Positions 1 to 7,813 of a stretch of 33,154 nucleotides of DNA are shown here, in pieces; position 1 is the stretch's first letter; every line of letters starts with the position of its first letter. Under the pieces are notes generated by a model that did not search any database, was not told where the DNA came from, and saw only the letters and a program-made list of their open reading frames with translations. The stretch is from Micromonospora qiuiae (GTDB lineage: Bacteria > Actinomycetota > Actinomycetes > Mycobacteriales > Micromonosporaceae), in assembly GCF_016863555.1 (NCBI RefSeq), contig NZ_BOPC01000085.1, positions 1 to 33,154 on the forward strand, read 5' to 3'. The position numbers and the translations under genes were made by a program.

Positions 1-164
1 ACCGCCTCCGCCTCGCACTACCCACCCCAGCCCACCAAAGCCCGAACGCGGCCAGCAGCGATCACCTCGACATGGCCGGCCGACACGCCAACAGCGCGAA
101 CCACTGGCTGGCTATCGCCGCCGAACGACTCGACGAACACGTGACCCACGCCCGGTCACTATGA
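1..164 (+). CDS. C-terminal fragment of an unrecognised protein (cut by window edge)
   Basis: An open frame runs in from the left edge and stops with TGA at 162-164. It gives about 53 residues ending in a sequence that looks like real protein (MAGRHANSANHWLAIAAERL, then DEHVTHARSL): an amphipathic alpha-helical tail with Ala/Leu/Glu/Arg spacing and no low-complexity bias. I do not recognise the family. It converges on the DUF2637 gene, with about 245 bases between the two stops that hold no gene I can support, only a short imperfect GTCGAG repeat near 308-330. The start and most of the protein lie outside the window. Confidence 0.5.
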   Translation, partial: RLRLALPTPAHQSPNAASSDHLDMAGRHANSANHWLAIAAERLDEHVTHARSL

Positions 165-409
165 CCCCGCCACCCACGCTGGCGGGCCCGCGACACGCGG
201 ACGGCTCTGGCCGAGAGGTCACCCGCCGGGCACCGGACGTAATCTGGCGTGAACGGCGCGCCTGCTCGACGGTGACCGCCGCGATGGGTAGGTGGGCGTC
301 AATGGCGACGTCGAGGTCGAGGTCGAGGCGAACGGTTTCCTACAACGGCACCAGGAGAGGGTGCCTCGCCGCTCAAGTAGGATGTTGGCGGTCTCGCGAG
401 GCTAAACGC

Positions 410-1369
410 TCACCGGGAAACCATCAGCTCGTCTTGCTCGTCAGCATACTCGGGTGGGAGGTCGACGCCGAGGAGGTTTGCCTGCTCGCGCAGACGGCCG
501 CTTGTTGCGGCGTGCCGTACATCGCGAATCTGCTTGACGCCCCAGCCGTAGCGTCTCCTGGCCTCCTCCTCGAAGCCGAGGCTGATTGGTCCGGTGTCCA
601 GTCCGTCCTTCCGCATGCTGATCCAGCACCTCACCCAGCGCGCGCAGGCATCGGCAGTCTGCGGCACCTTGACCCCGCGAGTGTCGCCGCTCGGCTCCGC
701 AGAGGATGCGTCAGGCGTCTTCGAGGGTGCGGCGCGTCGTGCAGTCGGGTGCGGTCGGGGGTGACGGGGCCTAGACGCCTGCTCTGCAATCGCTGCCTTT
801 CGCTGACCCCGGGGGGCACCCTCCGAGGATCCGCCAGGTGCAGCCGTCAGGGCGATCGGTGCTGGCTCCGGCTGGTCGCCGCTGTTTGTGGCGCCAGTGG
901 CACCCTTGAGTGGACCGGGCACGTCTCCGGCTTGCGACGACGTCGTGGATGCTGCCTGAATTCGGCCGCCCAGTTCCACCAGGCACACGGATGCGACGAT
1001 CACGAGTCCGTCGACGGTGAGGGGTATGAGGTAGGGGCCCGCTCCGGTTTCGCCGTAGCGTGCGATGACGGCGACCATGTGCCAGTAGGACACCCAGGCT
1101 GCGATCCCCGCGATGATCGCCGTGGTGATGAGCCGGATAGCGGCCAGCGCGGGGCGGTGTACCGGAACGCGGGAGATCAGTTCGATCGTGAGCAGGAGCG
1201 CCAGGGGTGGCCAGGCCGCGATCGCTTGGCTGATTGGGTGCGGATTGGCGTGCAGGATGTTGGCGATGGTGGAGGCGATCACGCCGAGGGCGAGCGTGGC
1301 GCGTACGGCCCAGCGAATGGCCTTGAGCTGCTTGAGGGGCACGTCTTCGTCCTTCCGCTGTCGAGCCAC
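410..1369 (-). CDS. DUF2637 membrane protein (SpdB-like, integrative-element associated)
   Basis: 319 residues if the GTG at 1369 is used. The first ~130 residues form the DUF2637 domain with about four hydrophobic segments (for example ALGVIASTIANIL, WPPLALLLTIELI, LITTAIIAGIAAWVSYWHMV, YLIPLTVDGLVIVASV). The middle is a Pro/Ala/Ser/Gly-rich linker, and the C-terminal ~90 residues look like a small helical DNA-binding domain (EEEARRRYGWGVKQIRDVRH). DUF2637 proteins are common in actinomycete integrative and conjugative elements and plasmids, often beside replication and spread genes; the exact role is not settled. Two starts are possible: GTG 1369, set 5 nt behind a TATAGT hexamer and so compatible with a leaderless mRNA, or GTG 1342, which has a GGAAGGA ribosome site 7 nt upstream and would remove nine residues. 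The family call is fairly sure; the start is not. Confidence 0.8.
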   Translation of the reverse strand: MARQRKDEDVPLKQLKAIRWAVRATLALGVIASTIANILHANPHPISQAIAAWPPLALLLTIELISRVPVHRPALAAIRLITTAIIAGIAAWVSYWHMVAVIARYGETGAGPYLIPLTVDGLVIVASVCLVELGGRIQAASTTSSQAGDVPGPLKGATGATNSGDQPEPAPIALTAAPGGSSEGAPRGQRKAAIAEQASRPRHPRPHPTARRAAPSKTPDASSAEPSGDTRGVKVPQTADACARWVRCWISMRKDGLDTGPISLGFEEEARRRYGWGVKQIRDVRHAATSGRLREQANLLGVDLPPEYADEQDELMVSR

Positions 1370-1374
1370 GCCTA

Positions 1375-1380
1375 ACTATA
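1375..1380 (-). promoter_or_regulatory. Candidate -10 hexamer (TATAGT) for the DUF2637 gene
   Basis: On the minus strand TATAGT sits in an AT-rich patch that stands out in this GC-rich DNA, and ends 5 nt before the GTG at 1369. That spacing is typical of leaderless actinobacterial genes. No clear -35 was seen. Confidence 0.35.
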
Positions 1381-1597
1381 TAATGATGCCCCCATTCGAG
1401 TTGCTGCAAGGTCCCTGGCGCCACGCGGATTAGGACCGCGCAACGATGGGCGACCTCCGCCGGTTGCTCAGGAGCATCGTCCGGCGCGCTCGTCGTGCGC
1501 CCGCTCATGATTCTGCCCAAGGGGCGTTACCACCCCTGTCTTCGCAGATCATGGGGGCCTCAGGCCGAGCGCCAGGGACAACGGAGGGTGGTTGCTG

Positions 1598-2257
1598 CTA
1601 CTCGCCGGAGAGGCCGGCAGCGGCATCGTTCTCTTGGCGCATCCGCTTCACGAGGCGATACACCGTTTGCAGGCTGACCGGAGGGTCGAACTCCGCCGAC
1701 AGCAGTGCGGCAAGCTGACGAGCGGTAGGTTCCGGCTGCCCCTTGGCTGCTGCTGCTAGAACACGGCGAAGGTCTGCGGTGGTTGGACGCCGACCCGGAG
1801 GCCGGCCGCTGCTCGTACGACGCGTGGCCGGGAAGCTCCACGAGACGGCATCACCCAGACGCCATTGATAGGGCGGCTGTAGGGAGAGCGGACGAGGCAG
1901 GTACCCAGGGCGTCCGGCCATCCAGTCGTCCAGACTGAGCTTGACGTAGGTCTTGACGGTCTCCAGCGCTACGCCTCTCAGGCGGGCGAAGTCCGACACG
2001 CCGATCACACGCTCCGGATCATCGACCTGTGGAGGCGAAGGAAGAACGGGTTCGGACCTCTTCCGGTATGCGTCCAGGTCATCCAGGGCGAACCAGTCCT
2101 GATCGTTGAATCGCTCGGCAAGGGGCTCAGGCCAGCCAGTCTGGCCACGCTGCCCGGGGCTGGACTTCATCCGGACCGTGTTCAGCGGAATGTTCAGGTA
2201 CTCGGCCGCGCCACGGCGGTTGGTTGCCCGTCGCCCACTGATGGTCCTGATCTCCAC
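1598..2257 (-). CDS. DNA-binding protein with three helix-turn-helix-like modules
   Basis: 219 residues, no named family recognised. Three segments look like DNA-binding units. Residues ~12-66 (RRGAAEYLNIPLNTVRM ... DWFALDDLDAYR) resemble an excisionase/MerR-type winged helix. Residues ~84-145 (VIGVSDFARLRGVALETVKT, then a wing with WRLGDAVSWSF) look like a second copy of the same fold. Residues ~155-210 (LRRVLAAAAKGQPEPTARQL ... SLQTVYRLVKRMR) form a third HTH. The GTG start at 2257 follows the upstream stop directly (TGAGTG) and has a GGAGGAG ribosome site just inside the upstream gene, so the two are likely co-translated. With the DUF2637 gene downstream in the same direction, this suggests a regulator or excision/replication factor of a mobile element. 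That role is inference. Confidence 0.65.
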   Translation of the reverse strand: MEIRTISGRRATNRRGAAEYLNIPLNTVRMKSSPGQRGQTGWPEPLAERFNDQDWFALDDLDAYRKRSEPVLPSPPQVDDPERVIGVSDFARLRGVALETVKTYVKLSLDDWMAGRPGYLPRPLSLQPPYQWRLGDAVSWSFPATRRTSSGRPPGRRPTTADLRRVLAAAAKGQPEPTARQLAALLSAEFDPPVSLQTVYRLVKRMRQENDAAAGLSGE

Positions 2258-2509
2258 TCACTGCTCCTCCCGCCTCGGCACCATATTCAACTTGAAGGGC
2301 GGGAGCGACGTTGACGCGGCTGGCTCCGGACGGCGGTTGAGTGGGACAACCTCAGCGGGATGCGGCGGACACACCCACCATGGTGCTGCCGTCCTCTTGT
2401 CGCCGGTCGGATAGTGCAACGTGGCAACGCCAAGGCGGCGGCGGACGAGGCCGAAGCCAGCCTCCTGGTAGTAGCTGATCAGCGGCGCCGATGCCGTGTT
2501 GATGATCAT
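2258..2509 (-). CDS. Small unrecognised protein upstream of the three-HTH regulator
   Basis: 83 residues beginning MIINTASAPLISYYQEAGFG, with WWVCPP in the middle and a basic tail. No family recognised. Its support is mainly context: its stop abuts the start of the next gene and its last codons contain that gene's ribosome site. Its own ATG at 2509 lacks a clear ribosome site and overlaps (ATGA) the end of a longer upstream frame that does not look like protein. It could be the remaining tail of a once longer gene. Confidence 0.4.
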   Translation of the reverse strand: MIINTASAPLISYYQEAGFGLVRRRLGVATLHYPTGDKRTAAPWWVCPPHPAEVVPLNRRPEPAASTSLPPFKLNMVPRREEQ

Positions 2510-3107
2510 CGTGGTCTGCTGAGCATTGGCGAGTTGCTGGAGCCAGACGAGAAGCGGCCGTCCAGCCCCGCCACGCGCGAAGAAAGTCTCGGCCCGGCCA
2601 GAGCAACGGGCGACCGGCGCGAGCCGGCCGCCGACGAGTCATCCTCACCGCGGACCGCCCCGTGGGTCCTTCGCAACAGTGCGCGATACTTCGATCCAGC
2701 CGGTACCGCCGGGACGCAGCAACCGAGACTGTCCAACACCTCGGACCCGGACACCCGGCAGTTCGCCAGTACAGATCTTGAATGGGGCCTGTCCGGGGGA
2801 TCACCGGTAGACAGGCCCAATGCATTCGACACGCATCGCCTCCCTGGCCAATCCATGAGGGCGAGAGGGAAGCCGGAGCCACGCCTGACGCTTGTGGACT
2901 CGCACGGGAGACGATCTTGACGGTGGCGACTGGCCGCCTAGACTGCCCCGGCGCCGAGGGAAGCCCCATCCTGGTCGAAACGCGCTGGGCCGCGCGTGCC
3001 GCGAGATGTGCTGGGCTCGCTGACGGCAAGCCGATACTTTACCCGAGTTCTGAATCTGAGAAGGTGTGCCCGCACGAGTCGGACCGGCGTGGACGGAGTC
3101 ACCACCC
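2510..3107. other. About 600 bases without a supported gene
   Basis: Long open frames cross this stretch on both strands, as expected at this GC content, but their translations are Arg/Ser/Pro-rich and look like shadows. The only clear structure is the hairpin at 2784-2819. The last part should hold the promoter and ribosome site of the PIN gene (GGAG at 3095-3098). Confidence 0.5.
2784..2819. repeat. Perfect 9-bp inverted repeat (hairpin)
   Basis: GGGCCTGTC at 2785-2793 pairs exactly with GACAGGCCC at 2810-2818 around a 16-nt loop that can pair further (CCGG/CCGG). There is no T-run on either side, so a classical terminator is not certain; actinobacterial terminators often lack one. It could instead be an operator or recombination site. 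Confidence 0.5.
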
Positions 3108-4337
3108 TTGATCATTCTGGACACCAACATCCTCTGGGGCATGAAGCCAGACAGCAGCACCGCCGACCTCCTCCGGGCGCTCAAGGCAGCCGGAATCCGC
3201 GTCGCTGTCCCGTGGGTGGTCTTGGAGGAACTGGTCTCACACCGGGCTCTCCCGTACGCCGAGGCTCACGCTAAGGCGACTTCGGCGCTCAACGAGCTGA
3301 AGGGGCATGTCCCGTGGGGAGGAGTGCCCAGCCTCCGCGAGGTCGACACGGATCGGCACCGGAGGCACTGGCGAGACATGTACCGGCAGATGGTCGAGGT
3401 CATCGAGCCGAGCGTGGAGGTACTGCGGACCGCGCTCTTTCGGGAGTCCAACGTCCTCGCGCCGTGCAAGCGGGGCGGCCAGAAGGGCGGCAAGACCGGT
3501 TCACGGGATGCTGCAATCTGGCTGACGGCCATCGAGTACGCACGCGACCACGAGGATGAAACGGTCTACTTCGTCAGCGAGAACACGAAGGACTTCGGCG
3601 ACGGCACGGAGTACCTGGAGCCGATGGAGAGCGACCTCGCGAGCATAGAGGACCGCTTCTGTCACCTCATCGCCCTGGACGCCGTGGTGGAGCGCTTCGC
3701 GAAGCCGGCCGAGGTCGACCCGGAATTCCTCCCTGCACTCCTGTCAGACAAGGATTCGATCGAACTACTCACGGACGCGCTGTCCGAACACCTGCCGACG
3801 TTCGCCCACAAGAACGACTCGGGATGGATGAACGCGGGTCTTGCCTGCACCCGACTCGGGGACGGCGAGAACGCGGGGGAAATCCTTGCCGGGTCGGAGT
3901 GGCTCTTCTCGCCCTCGCTCACCTTCGATGGTGTCTCGGACGTGACTGCCCACAGCATCGGCGGGCAGGACTGGTACATGGCCACGGTCCGGTTGATCGC
4001 CTCCGGCGTGATGGTGCTGCCCGGACCAAACCTCATCCCCGCGGCGAACGCTCTGGAGGCCCGCGTACTCGTGACCCAGGACGAGACTGGCGCACGCCCG
4101 TCGGTCCTGCGATGTAAGCCGCCCCGAGCACTTACGGCCGAGGAAGCCAGCCGGGTCCCGAGCACGGAGGTCAACCAACGACAGGAGTTCGCGGTGCGAA
4201 TCCTATCCAACCGGCTGCCAAGGCAAGTCTTCGCCGCGACATCGGATTTCCCCCAGCCCGGCTCACCAATCGATTTCATCTCCACTCTCTCCACGTTGGC
4301 CCTCGCTGCCTGGACGGCTCGGGATTCGTTGAAGTAG
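3108..4337 (+). CDS. PIN-domain protein, DUF4935-like, with a large unknown C-terminal part
   Basis: 409 residues from a TTG start at 3108, chosen because GGAG lies 9 nt upstream and the product then begins MIILDTNIL, the usual first strand of a PIN domain. The earlier in-frame GTG at 3066 is poorly placed. PIN domains are Mg2+-dependent RNases. The acidic residues are visible: Asp5 (LDTN), Glu40/41 (WVVLEELV), an Asp near 134 (RDAAIWLTAIEYA) and the FVSENTKDFGDG motif near 155-165. The ~185-residue PIN part is followed by ~220 residues I do not recognise. The layout resembles PIN/DUF4935 proteins rather than small VapC toxins: it is much longer and has no antitoxin-sized neighbour. It stands alone between a gene-free stretch and an insertion sequence. 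Domain call confident; target and role unknown. Confidence 0.8.
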   Translation: MIILDTNILWGMKPDSSTADLLRALKAAGIRVAVPWVVLEELVSHRALPYAEAHAKATSALNELKGHVPWGGVPSLREVDTDRHRRHWRDMYRQMVEVIEPSVEVLRTALFRESNVLAPCKRGGQKGGKTGSRDAAIWLTAIEYARDHEDETVYFVSENTKDFGDGTEYLEPMESDLASIEDRFCHLIALDAVVERFAKPAEVDPEFLPALLSDKDSIELLTDALSEHLPTFAHKNDSGWMNAGLACTRLGDGENAGEILAGSEWLFSPSLTFDGVSDVTAHSIGGQDWYMATVRLIASGVMVLPGPNLIPAANALEARVLVTQDETGARPSVLRCKPPRALTAEEASRVPSTEVNQRQEFAVRILSNRLPRQVFAATSDFPQPGSPIDFISTLSTLALAAWTARDSLK

Positions 4338-4369
4338 GGACGTCTCCTGGCATCTTTGGGCTGCGACTA

Positions 4370-4386
4370 ACTTGAGTTTTAACCTG
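4370..4386. repeat. Left terminal inverted repeat of the 1.6-kb IS
   Basis: ACTTGAGTTTTAACCTG, an exact inverted match of 5955-5971. The match extends to 20 bp (4367-4386 with 5955-5974) because the outer CTA and TAG come from the palindromic CTAG target. Confidence 0.85.
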
Positions 4387-5858
4387 TGCGTCGTGGCCTC
4401 GGGCTATTCGAGGTCTTCGTTTTCTTGGTGCTGTTGGTCGGCTTGTTGCTGGTAGCGGCTGTGACGATGTGGACGTCGTGGCGGGCGGCTCGGTGGCGGT
4501 TGGGGTGTCCGGGCGGTCGTCCAGGGCCTGGTCGGCTCGGTTTTGGTGCGGCGGCGGGGCAGCCGGCTTTGGCGCGTAGGTGCCGAAACGCGCGGCGGAC
4601 GCGGGCAGGTGAGAGCCGCTCGGTTGGTGCGGGGCGTTCCCAGGGCCTGCGGAGGTCGCGGGCGGCGGTGCGGGCGAGGCGGAGCTGGGTGTAGACGGCC
4701 AGTACCAGCCAGGTCCAGCGGTCGGCGGCGTGCGTGTCTCGCAGTTTCGGGTTGGTCCAGCCGAGGGTCTGTTTGAGCATGCGGAAGGTGTGTTCGATGT
4801 CGAAGCGGCGTAGGAACGCCTGCCAGAGCAGGTCGACCTCGACGGTGGTGGCGGTCGGCTGTGACCACCAGAGCCAGACCGGTTTCGCGGTGGCGCCTGA
4901 TGGGAGTCGGTCGACGGTCAGCAGGATCACGGTGCCCTCGATGATCGGCAGTGGGCCGTGTTGGCTGGTCCAGGCTGTGCGGTGGGTCAGCCTGGGGTGC
5001 AGCTGGTGCCAGGCCCGTGCGGTCGCGGTGCCGTAGAGGCGGGTGTCGGTGGTCGTGGCGACGTCCGGGTCGCCCCAGCTGCCCGGGTCACCGAAGATGA
5101 ACTCGCCGCCATGACGTCGTGGGCGGCCGGTGGTGCCCGGCAGCCGGGGTGGCGCGGGTCGGCGCAGCACCCGGTCGGACCGCATCCGCACCAACACCTG
5201 CACTGGTAGATCAGCGAGGAGGAACGCCAGTCGGGGCCCGTCGTAGCCGGCGTCCGCGACGATCCACACGTCCGGATCGCCAGGCTGCCACTGCCTGGCA
5301 TCGATCAGCCGCTGCACCACGTCCCGCAACTGGCCGGCGGTGACCGTGGCAGCATCATCGCCCGGGGCCAGCCGCCGGGCGTCCAACGGCGCGGTCCACG
5401 AAGTGCGCCCGGCCTCCACAGCGGTGACGAACGAGTACGGCCAGCCCGGAACCCCGATGTGGCTGTCCTTCCCACGCCCGTAGGTGTGGCACAGTACCCG
5501 CTGCGGGCAGGTGTGCGCCTCCGGCCGCAGCCAACAGGTCACGTCCACTGCCAGGACGATCCGCCCGTCCGCGGCCCGCGGCCCGCGGCACCGGCACCGC
5601 CGCCACCGCCGTCCGCAGCCGATCGACATCGATCCGGCCACGGTTCAACGCCGCATACAACGAGCCGTGACCACGACGGTGCTCACCCACCAGCGACAAC
5701 TCCACCAACGAGCGCACCGGCGCATCCCCGCACAACAGTGAGTCGGCCAACTCGAACAACGCATCCCCACGAGCGGTCAGACAACGGTGGAACTCACGCC
5801 GGAACGCGGCCAGCCGCCCGACCTCGTCGCTCGACCCGGCATCGTGCACACTGGTCAC
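4379..5858 (-). pseudogene. DDE transposase, frameshifted by a 7-bp tandem duplication
   Basis: The N-terminal part (from about GTG 5858, VTSVHDAGSSDEVGRL, through AAFRREFHRCL and VRSLVELSL) is in one frame and the rest, from VLAVDVTCWLRP to the end at 4379, is in another. The break lies at 5571-5584, where GCGGCCC occurs twice in a row. Taking out one copy restores a continuous frame reading VPVPRAADGRIVLAVD. Catalytic acidic residues are all present: Asp in VLAVDV, Asp in VADAGYD and Glu in FDIEHTFRMLKQTLGW. Without the duplication the enzyme would be about 490 residues. A start further upstream at 5912 is possible. Confidence 0.8.
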
Positions 5859-5954
5859 CAGCAGCCCTTGATCCTTGATCTTCTTCCCTAGACAAGAGGA
5901 ATGATCGATCAAGGGCTGTCCCCATGATCAGCCGGGGTCGATACCACCGCCCAG

Positions 5955-5971
5955 CAGGTTAAAACTCAAGT
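5955..5971. repeat. Right terminal inverted repeat of the 1.6-kb IS
   Basis: CAGGTTAAAACTCAAGT, the exact complement of the left end, followed by the TA duplication and G. Confidence 0.85.
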
Positions 5972-5981
5972 TAGCTGAGTA

Positions 5982-6008
5982 ATAACCGCAGGCGCGCGCC
6001 TCCGTTAT
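5982..6008 (-). terminator. Hairpin downstream of lexA
   Basis: ATAAC (5982-5986) pairs with GTTAT (6004-6008) around the palindromic core AGGCGCGCGCCT (5990-6001). It begins 34 nt after the lexA stop and, read on the minus strand, is followed by TACTCAG rather than a U-run. It lies just inside the IS right flank, so the IS did not disturb it. Confidence 0.5.
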
Positions 6009-6042
6009 CCGGTCGGCAGGAGAACAGCGGTGGTCGTCGGGA

Positions 6043-6714
6043 TCATGGGCGGTGCAGGATGCAGACGACCTTGCCGAGGATCGTGGCGTGATCGCCGGGC
6101 AGTATTGGGTAGCGCGGGTTGCGGGGCACGAGTTCGATGCGGCCGTCGCGGGTTCGGTACTGCTTGACGGTGGCTTCCCCGTCGATCATGGCGGCGACGA
6201 GGTCGCCGTTGTCGGCGACCGCCTGTTGACGGACCACGATGAAGTCGCCGTCGGTGATGGCCGCTTCGATCATGGAGTCGCCTCGTACCCGCAGCGCGAA
6301 CAGCGTGCCCCGGCCGACCAGCTCGGCGGGCAGGGCGAGCATCTCCTCGACGTGCTCCTCGGCAAGGATCGGCGTGCCGGCGGCGATGGCTCCCAGCAGA
6401 GGCACCCGCGTCCCGCGCTGGGCTTCTGACTTCACCGGCGGGTCATCGTCGTCGACCAGAGGGCGGGCGTCGACCGCGCGTGGCCCGCCAGGTGCCCGCC
6501 GGATCAGGCCGTGATGCGCGAGGGTCTTCAGGTGATGCGCCACCGACGAGGGGGACCCCAGTCCGACGGCCGCGCCGATCTCCCGCACCGTCGGCGGGTA
6601 GCCATGCCGCTGCACCCAGGCACGGATCACGGCGAGGATCTGCCGCTGCCGGTCAGTCAACGAAACCGGACCGGGCGGCACATCAGGAGCGGTTATCCCA
6701 GGACGATACCGCAA
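6043..6714 (-). CDS. lexA: LexA-type SOS repressor (S24 self-cleaving)
   Basis: 223 residues. The N-terminal ~75 are the LexA winged helix (LTDRQRQILAVIRAWVQRHG, PPTVREIGAAVGLGSPSSVA, HHLKTLAHHGLI). The C-terminal half is the S24 peptidase fold: the Ala-Gly cleavage site in GAIAAGTPILAEE, the catalytic Ser in RVRGDSMIEAAI and the catalytic Lys in EATVKQY. LexA binds SOS boxes and cleaves itself when RecA is activated by DNA damage. The linker between the domains is short and acidic (DDDDPP). The start is TTG at 6714, only 4 nt from an SOS-like box, with no usable ribosome site, so the mRNA may be leaderless; the next candidate is GTG at 6681. Such actinomycetes have a core lexA elsewhere, so this may be an extra copy that controls an element or this island. 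That last point is inference. Confidence 0.9.
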   Translation of the reverse strand: MRYRPGITAPDVPPGPVSLTDRQRQILAVIRAWVQRHGYPPTVREIGAAVGLGSPSSVAHHLKTLAHHGLIRRAPGGPRAVDARPLVDDDDPPVKSEAQRGTRVPLLGAIAAGTPILAEEHVEEMLALPAELVGRGTLFALRVRGDSMIEAAITDGDFIVVRQQAVADNGDLVAAMIDGEATVKQYRTRDGRIELVPRNPRYPILPGDHATILGKVVCILHRP

Positions 6715-6718
6715 ACCT

Positions 6719-6734
6719 TAGAACACATGTGCTA
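6719..6734 (-). promoter_or_regulatory. SOS-like box at the lexA start
   Basis: TAGAACACATGTGCTA (plus strand) is an imperfect palindrome close to the actinobacterial SOS box core GAAC-N4-GTTC, with one mismatch (GTGC). It ends 4 nt before the TTG start, where a repressor would block its own promoter or mRNA start, so self-control is likely. Confidence 0.6.
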
Positions 6735-6833
6735 GCTCGGTTCGTGTGGGCGGTTCTGCATGTGTCTTCGAGACGTGGCCGGCGCTTGGCGCATCCTTGA
6801 TGGAGATGCTGTTCCCGTGAGGGTTTCTGCCGC

Positions 6834-7286
6834 TCAAGTTTGTCTGTGGCCGGACTCCCAGGGCGGTGGGTACCGAGCCACGTAGTCGCGTGCGCGTGGA
6901 AGCGGGTCCCGCCAATATTGGTCGGGCATGCGGGAGTAGTGCTCCGCACAGAAAGCAGCGAGATCAGCCGCAATCGTCACACGCTTGAGTGGACGGCCTT
7001 CGAAGTCCTCGTTGACCATGAACAGTTGCGACTCGGAGTTCCAACCTGAGTGGTCGAACGCCCAGCCGTTCCAGGTTGCATAGACGTGGAAGACCTGCTG
7101 CTCGGCGGCGAAACGCAGCCCGGTAATCCCGATCGACCTTTCAAGGTGTGACTCTCGGCAAACCCAGGCCAGGATGTGGCATGCTCCAGCCGCGAAGAAT
7201 GCCTGGTCAGACCGTTCCCACGAGACGCGCTGATCGGCGCGTTCGAGCGTTGTTCGACGATACCTTCCTGCCGCCGTCGCCTCCAC
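6834..7286 (-). CDS. Conserved-looking hypothetical protein beside the Nudix gene
   Basis: 150 residues from GTG 7286. The body reads as real protein: SDQAFFAAGACHILAWVCRE, then FHVYATWNGWAFDHSGWN, FMVNEDFEGRPLKRV and a Pro/Arg-rich end with DQYWRDPLPRARDYVARYPP. I recall similar proteins of unknown function in actinobacteria but cannot name a family. Gly-Ala-Cys-His near residue 35 and the later His and Asp residues could hint at a cysteine-protease-like or transglutaminase-like fold; this is speculation. It overlaps the 3' part of the upstream Nudix frame by 310 nt in another frame, so one of the two ends is wrong or mutated. The first ~20 residues may not be part of the protein. Confidence 0.65.
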   Translation of the reverse strand: MEATAAGRYRRTTLERADQRVSWERSDQAFFAAGACHILAWVCRESHLERSIGITGLRFAAEQQVFHVYATWNGWAFDHSGWNSESQLFMVNEDFEGRPLKRVTIAADLAAFCAEHYSRMPDQYWRDPLPRARDYVARYPPPWESGHRQT

Positions 7287-7813
7287 GGCCCGATGCTATC
7301 GGGTTGCGGCCGCGGCAACCGCTTCGCCGATGTCGCGTCCGCAGCTGCGGTCAGATGCCCGCGCATCAGGATCCCGTCTCGGCGCAGTCCTGCCTTGATG
7401 TCCCGCGCGGGGTAGCGGGCAGCATCCGCGTCGTTGAGGATCTGCATCACCGTCGGATGCGGTTGCACTTCGTCGACCGGTGCCTGGAGCACGCCGTCCA
7501 CGTGATGCCCGCCGGCCGTCACCTGGGTCGCGGTGCCGGCGTGGAAGGCGAACATCAGGAAATGGTATGAGCCATTCTCGGCGCGAATCTCGTACACCCC
7601 GGTCAGTGTCAGCTCGCCGGCCTCGAAGTCGGCTTCCTCCACCGCCTCCCGGCGGGCCGCGTCCTGCGCCGACTCTCCGAACTCGATCTTGCCGCCGGGC
7701 AGCAGCAGCCATCCCGCGTACGGGCCGCGCTGCTGCCGGACGAACACCACCTCACCCGCAGCGGTGGAAATGATCGCCAGCGCGGCGACGGTCGGCTTCG
7801 CAATCACAATCAC
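6977..7813 (-). CDS. Nudix hydrolase with an out-of-frame C-terminal extension
   Basis: 278 residues from GTG 7813. Residues ~1-140 are a Nudix domain, which hydrolyses nucleoside-diphosphate-linked substrates: VVFVRQQRGPYAGWLLLPGG leads into a Nudix box GKIEFGESAQDAARREAVEE. The metal-binding REAVEE is complete, but the final conserved Gly of the box is Asp (EEADF). The part to about residue 175 (MRGHLTAAADATSAKRLPRP) is plausible protein. Beyond that the frame overlaps the next gene and turns Ser/Arg-rich, so the real protein probably ended near 7290 and the natural stop has been lost or shifted. Substrate unknown. It is separated from the next upstream gene by about 300 bases, so it may have its own promoter. 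Confidence 0.75.
   Translation of the reverse strand: MIVIAKPTVAALAIISTAAGEVVFVRQQRGPYAGWLLLPGGKIEFGESAQDAARREAVEEADFEAGELTLTGVYEIRAENGSYHFLMFAFHAGTATQVTAGGHHVDGVLQAPVDEVQPHPTVMQILNDADAARYPARDIKAGLRRDGILMRGHLTAAADATSAKRLPRPQPDSIGPWRRRRQEGIVEQRSNAPISASRGNGLTRHSSRLEHATSWPGFAESHTLKGRSGLPGCVSPPSSRSSTSMQPGTAGRSTTQVGTPSRNCSWSTRTSKAVHSSV

Larger units (their letters stand above)
4370..5971 (-). mobile_element. Insertion sequence of about 1.6 kb with a DDE transposase (NF041680-type)
   Basis: Bounded by 17-bp perfect inverted repeats (ACTTGAGTTTTAACCTG at 4370-4386 and its complement at 5955-5971). A TA lies directly outside each end (4368-4369 and 5972-5973), with C before the left and G after the right, so the element appears to have entered a CTAG site and duplicated TA. 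It holds a single transposase gene, now frameshifted. Perfect ends show a recent insertion, but with a broken transposase it could move only if supplied in trans. The IS family name is not certain; the transposase resembles a common actinobacterial DDE group related to IS4/IS701. Confidence 0.85.

Noticed and set aside
308..330. Repeats of GTCGAG near the left end as a possible CRISPR or iteron array
   Set aside because: Only a few imperfect 6-bp units without spacers; too short to call.
161..1375. 404-residue plus-strand frame opposite the DUF2637 gene
   Set aside because: Arg/Gly-rich shadow of a clear DUF2637 coding sequence; no domain features.
2352..3029. 225-residue minus-strand frame upstream of the small protein
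   Set aside because: Composition (Arg/Pro/Ser, scattered Cys) looks like a shadow; no ribosome site or motif found.
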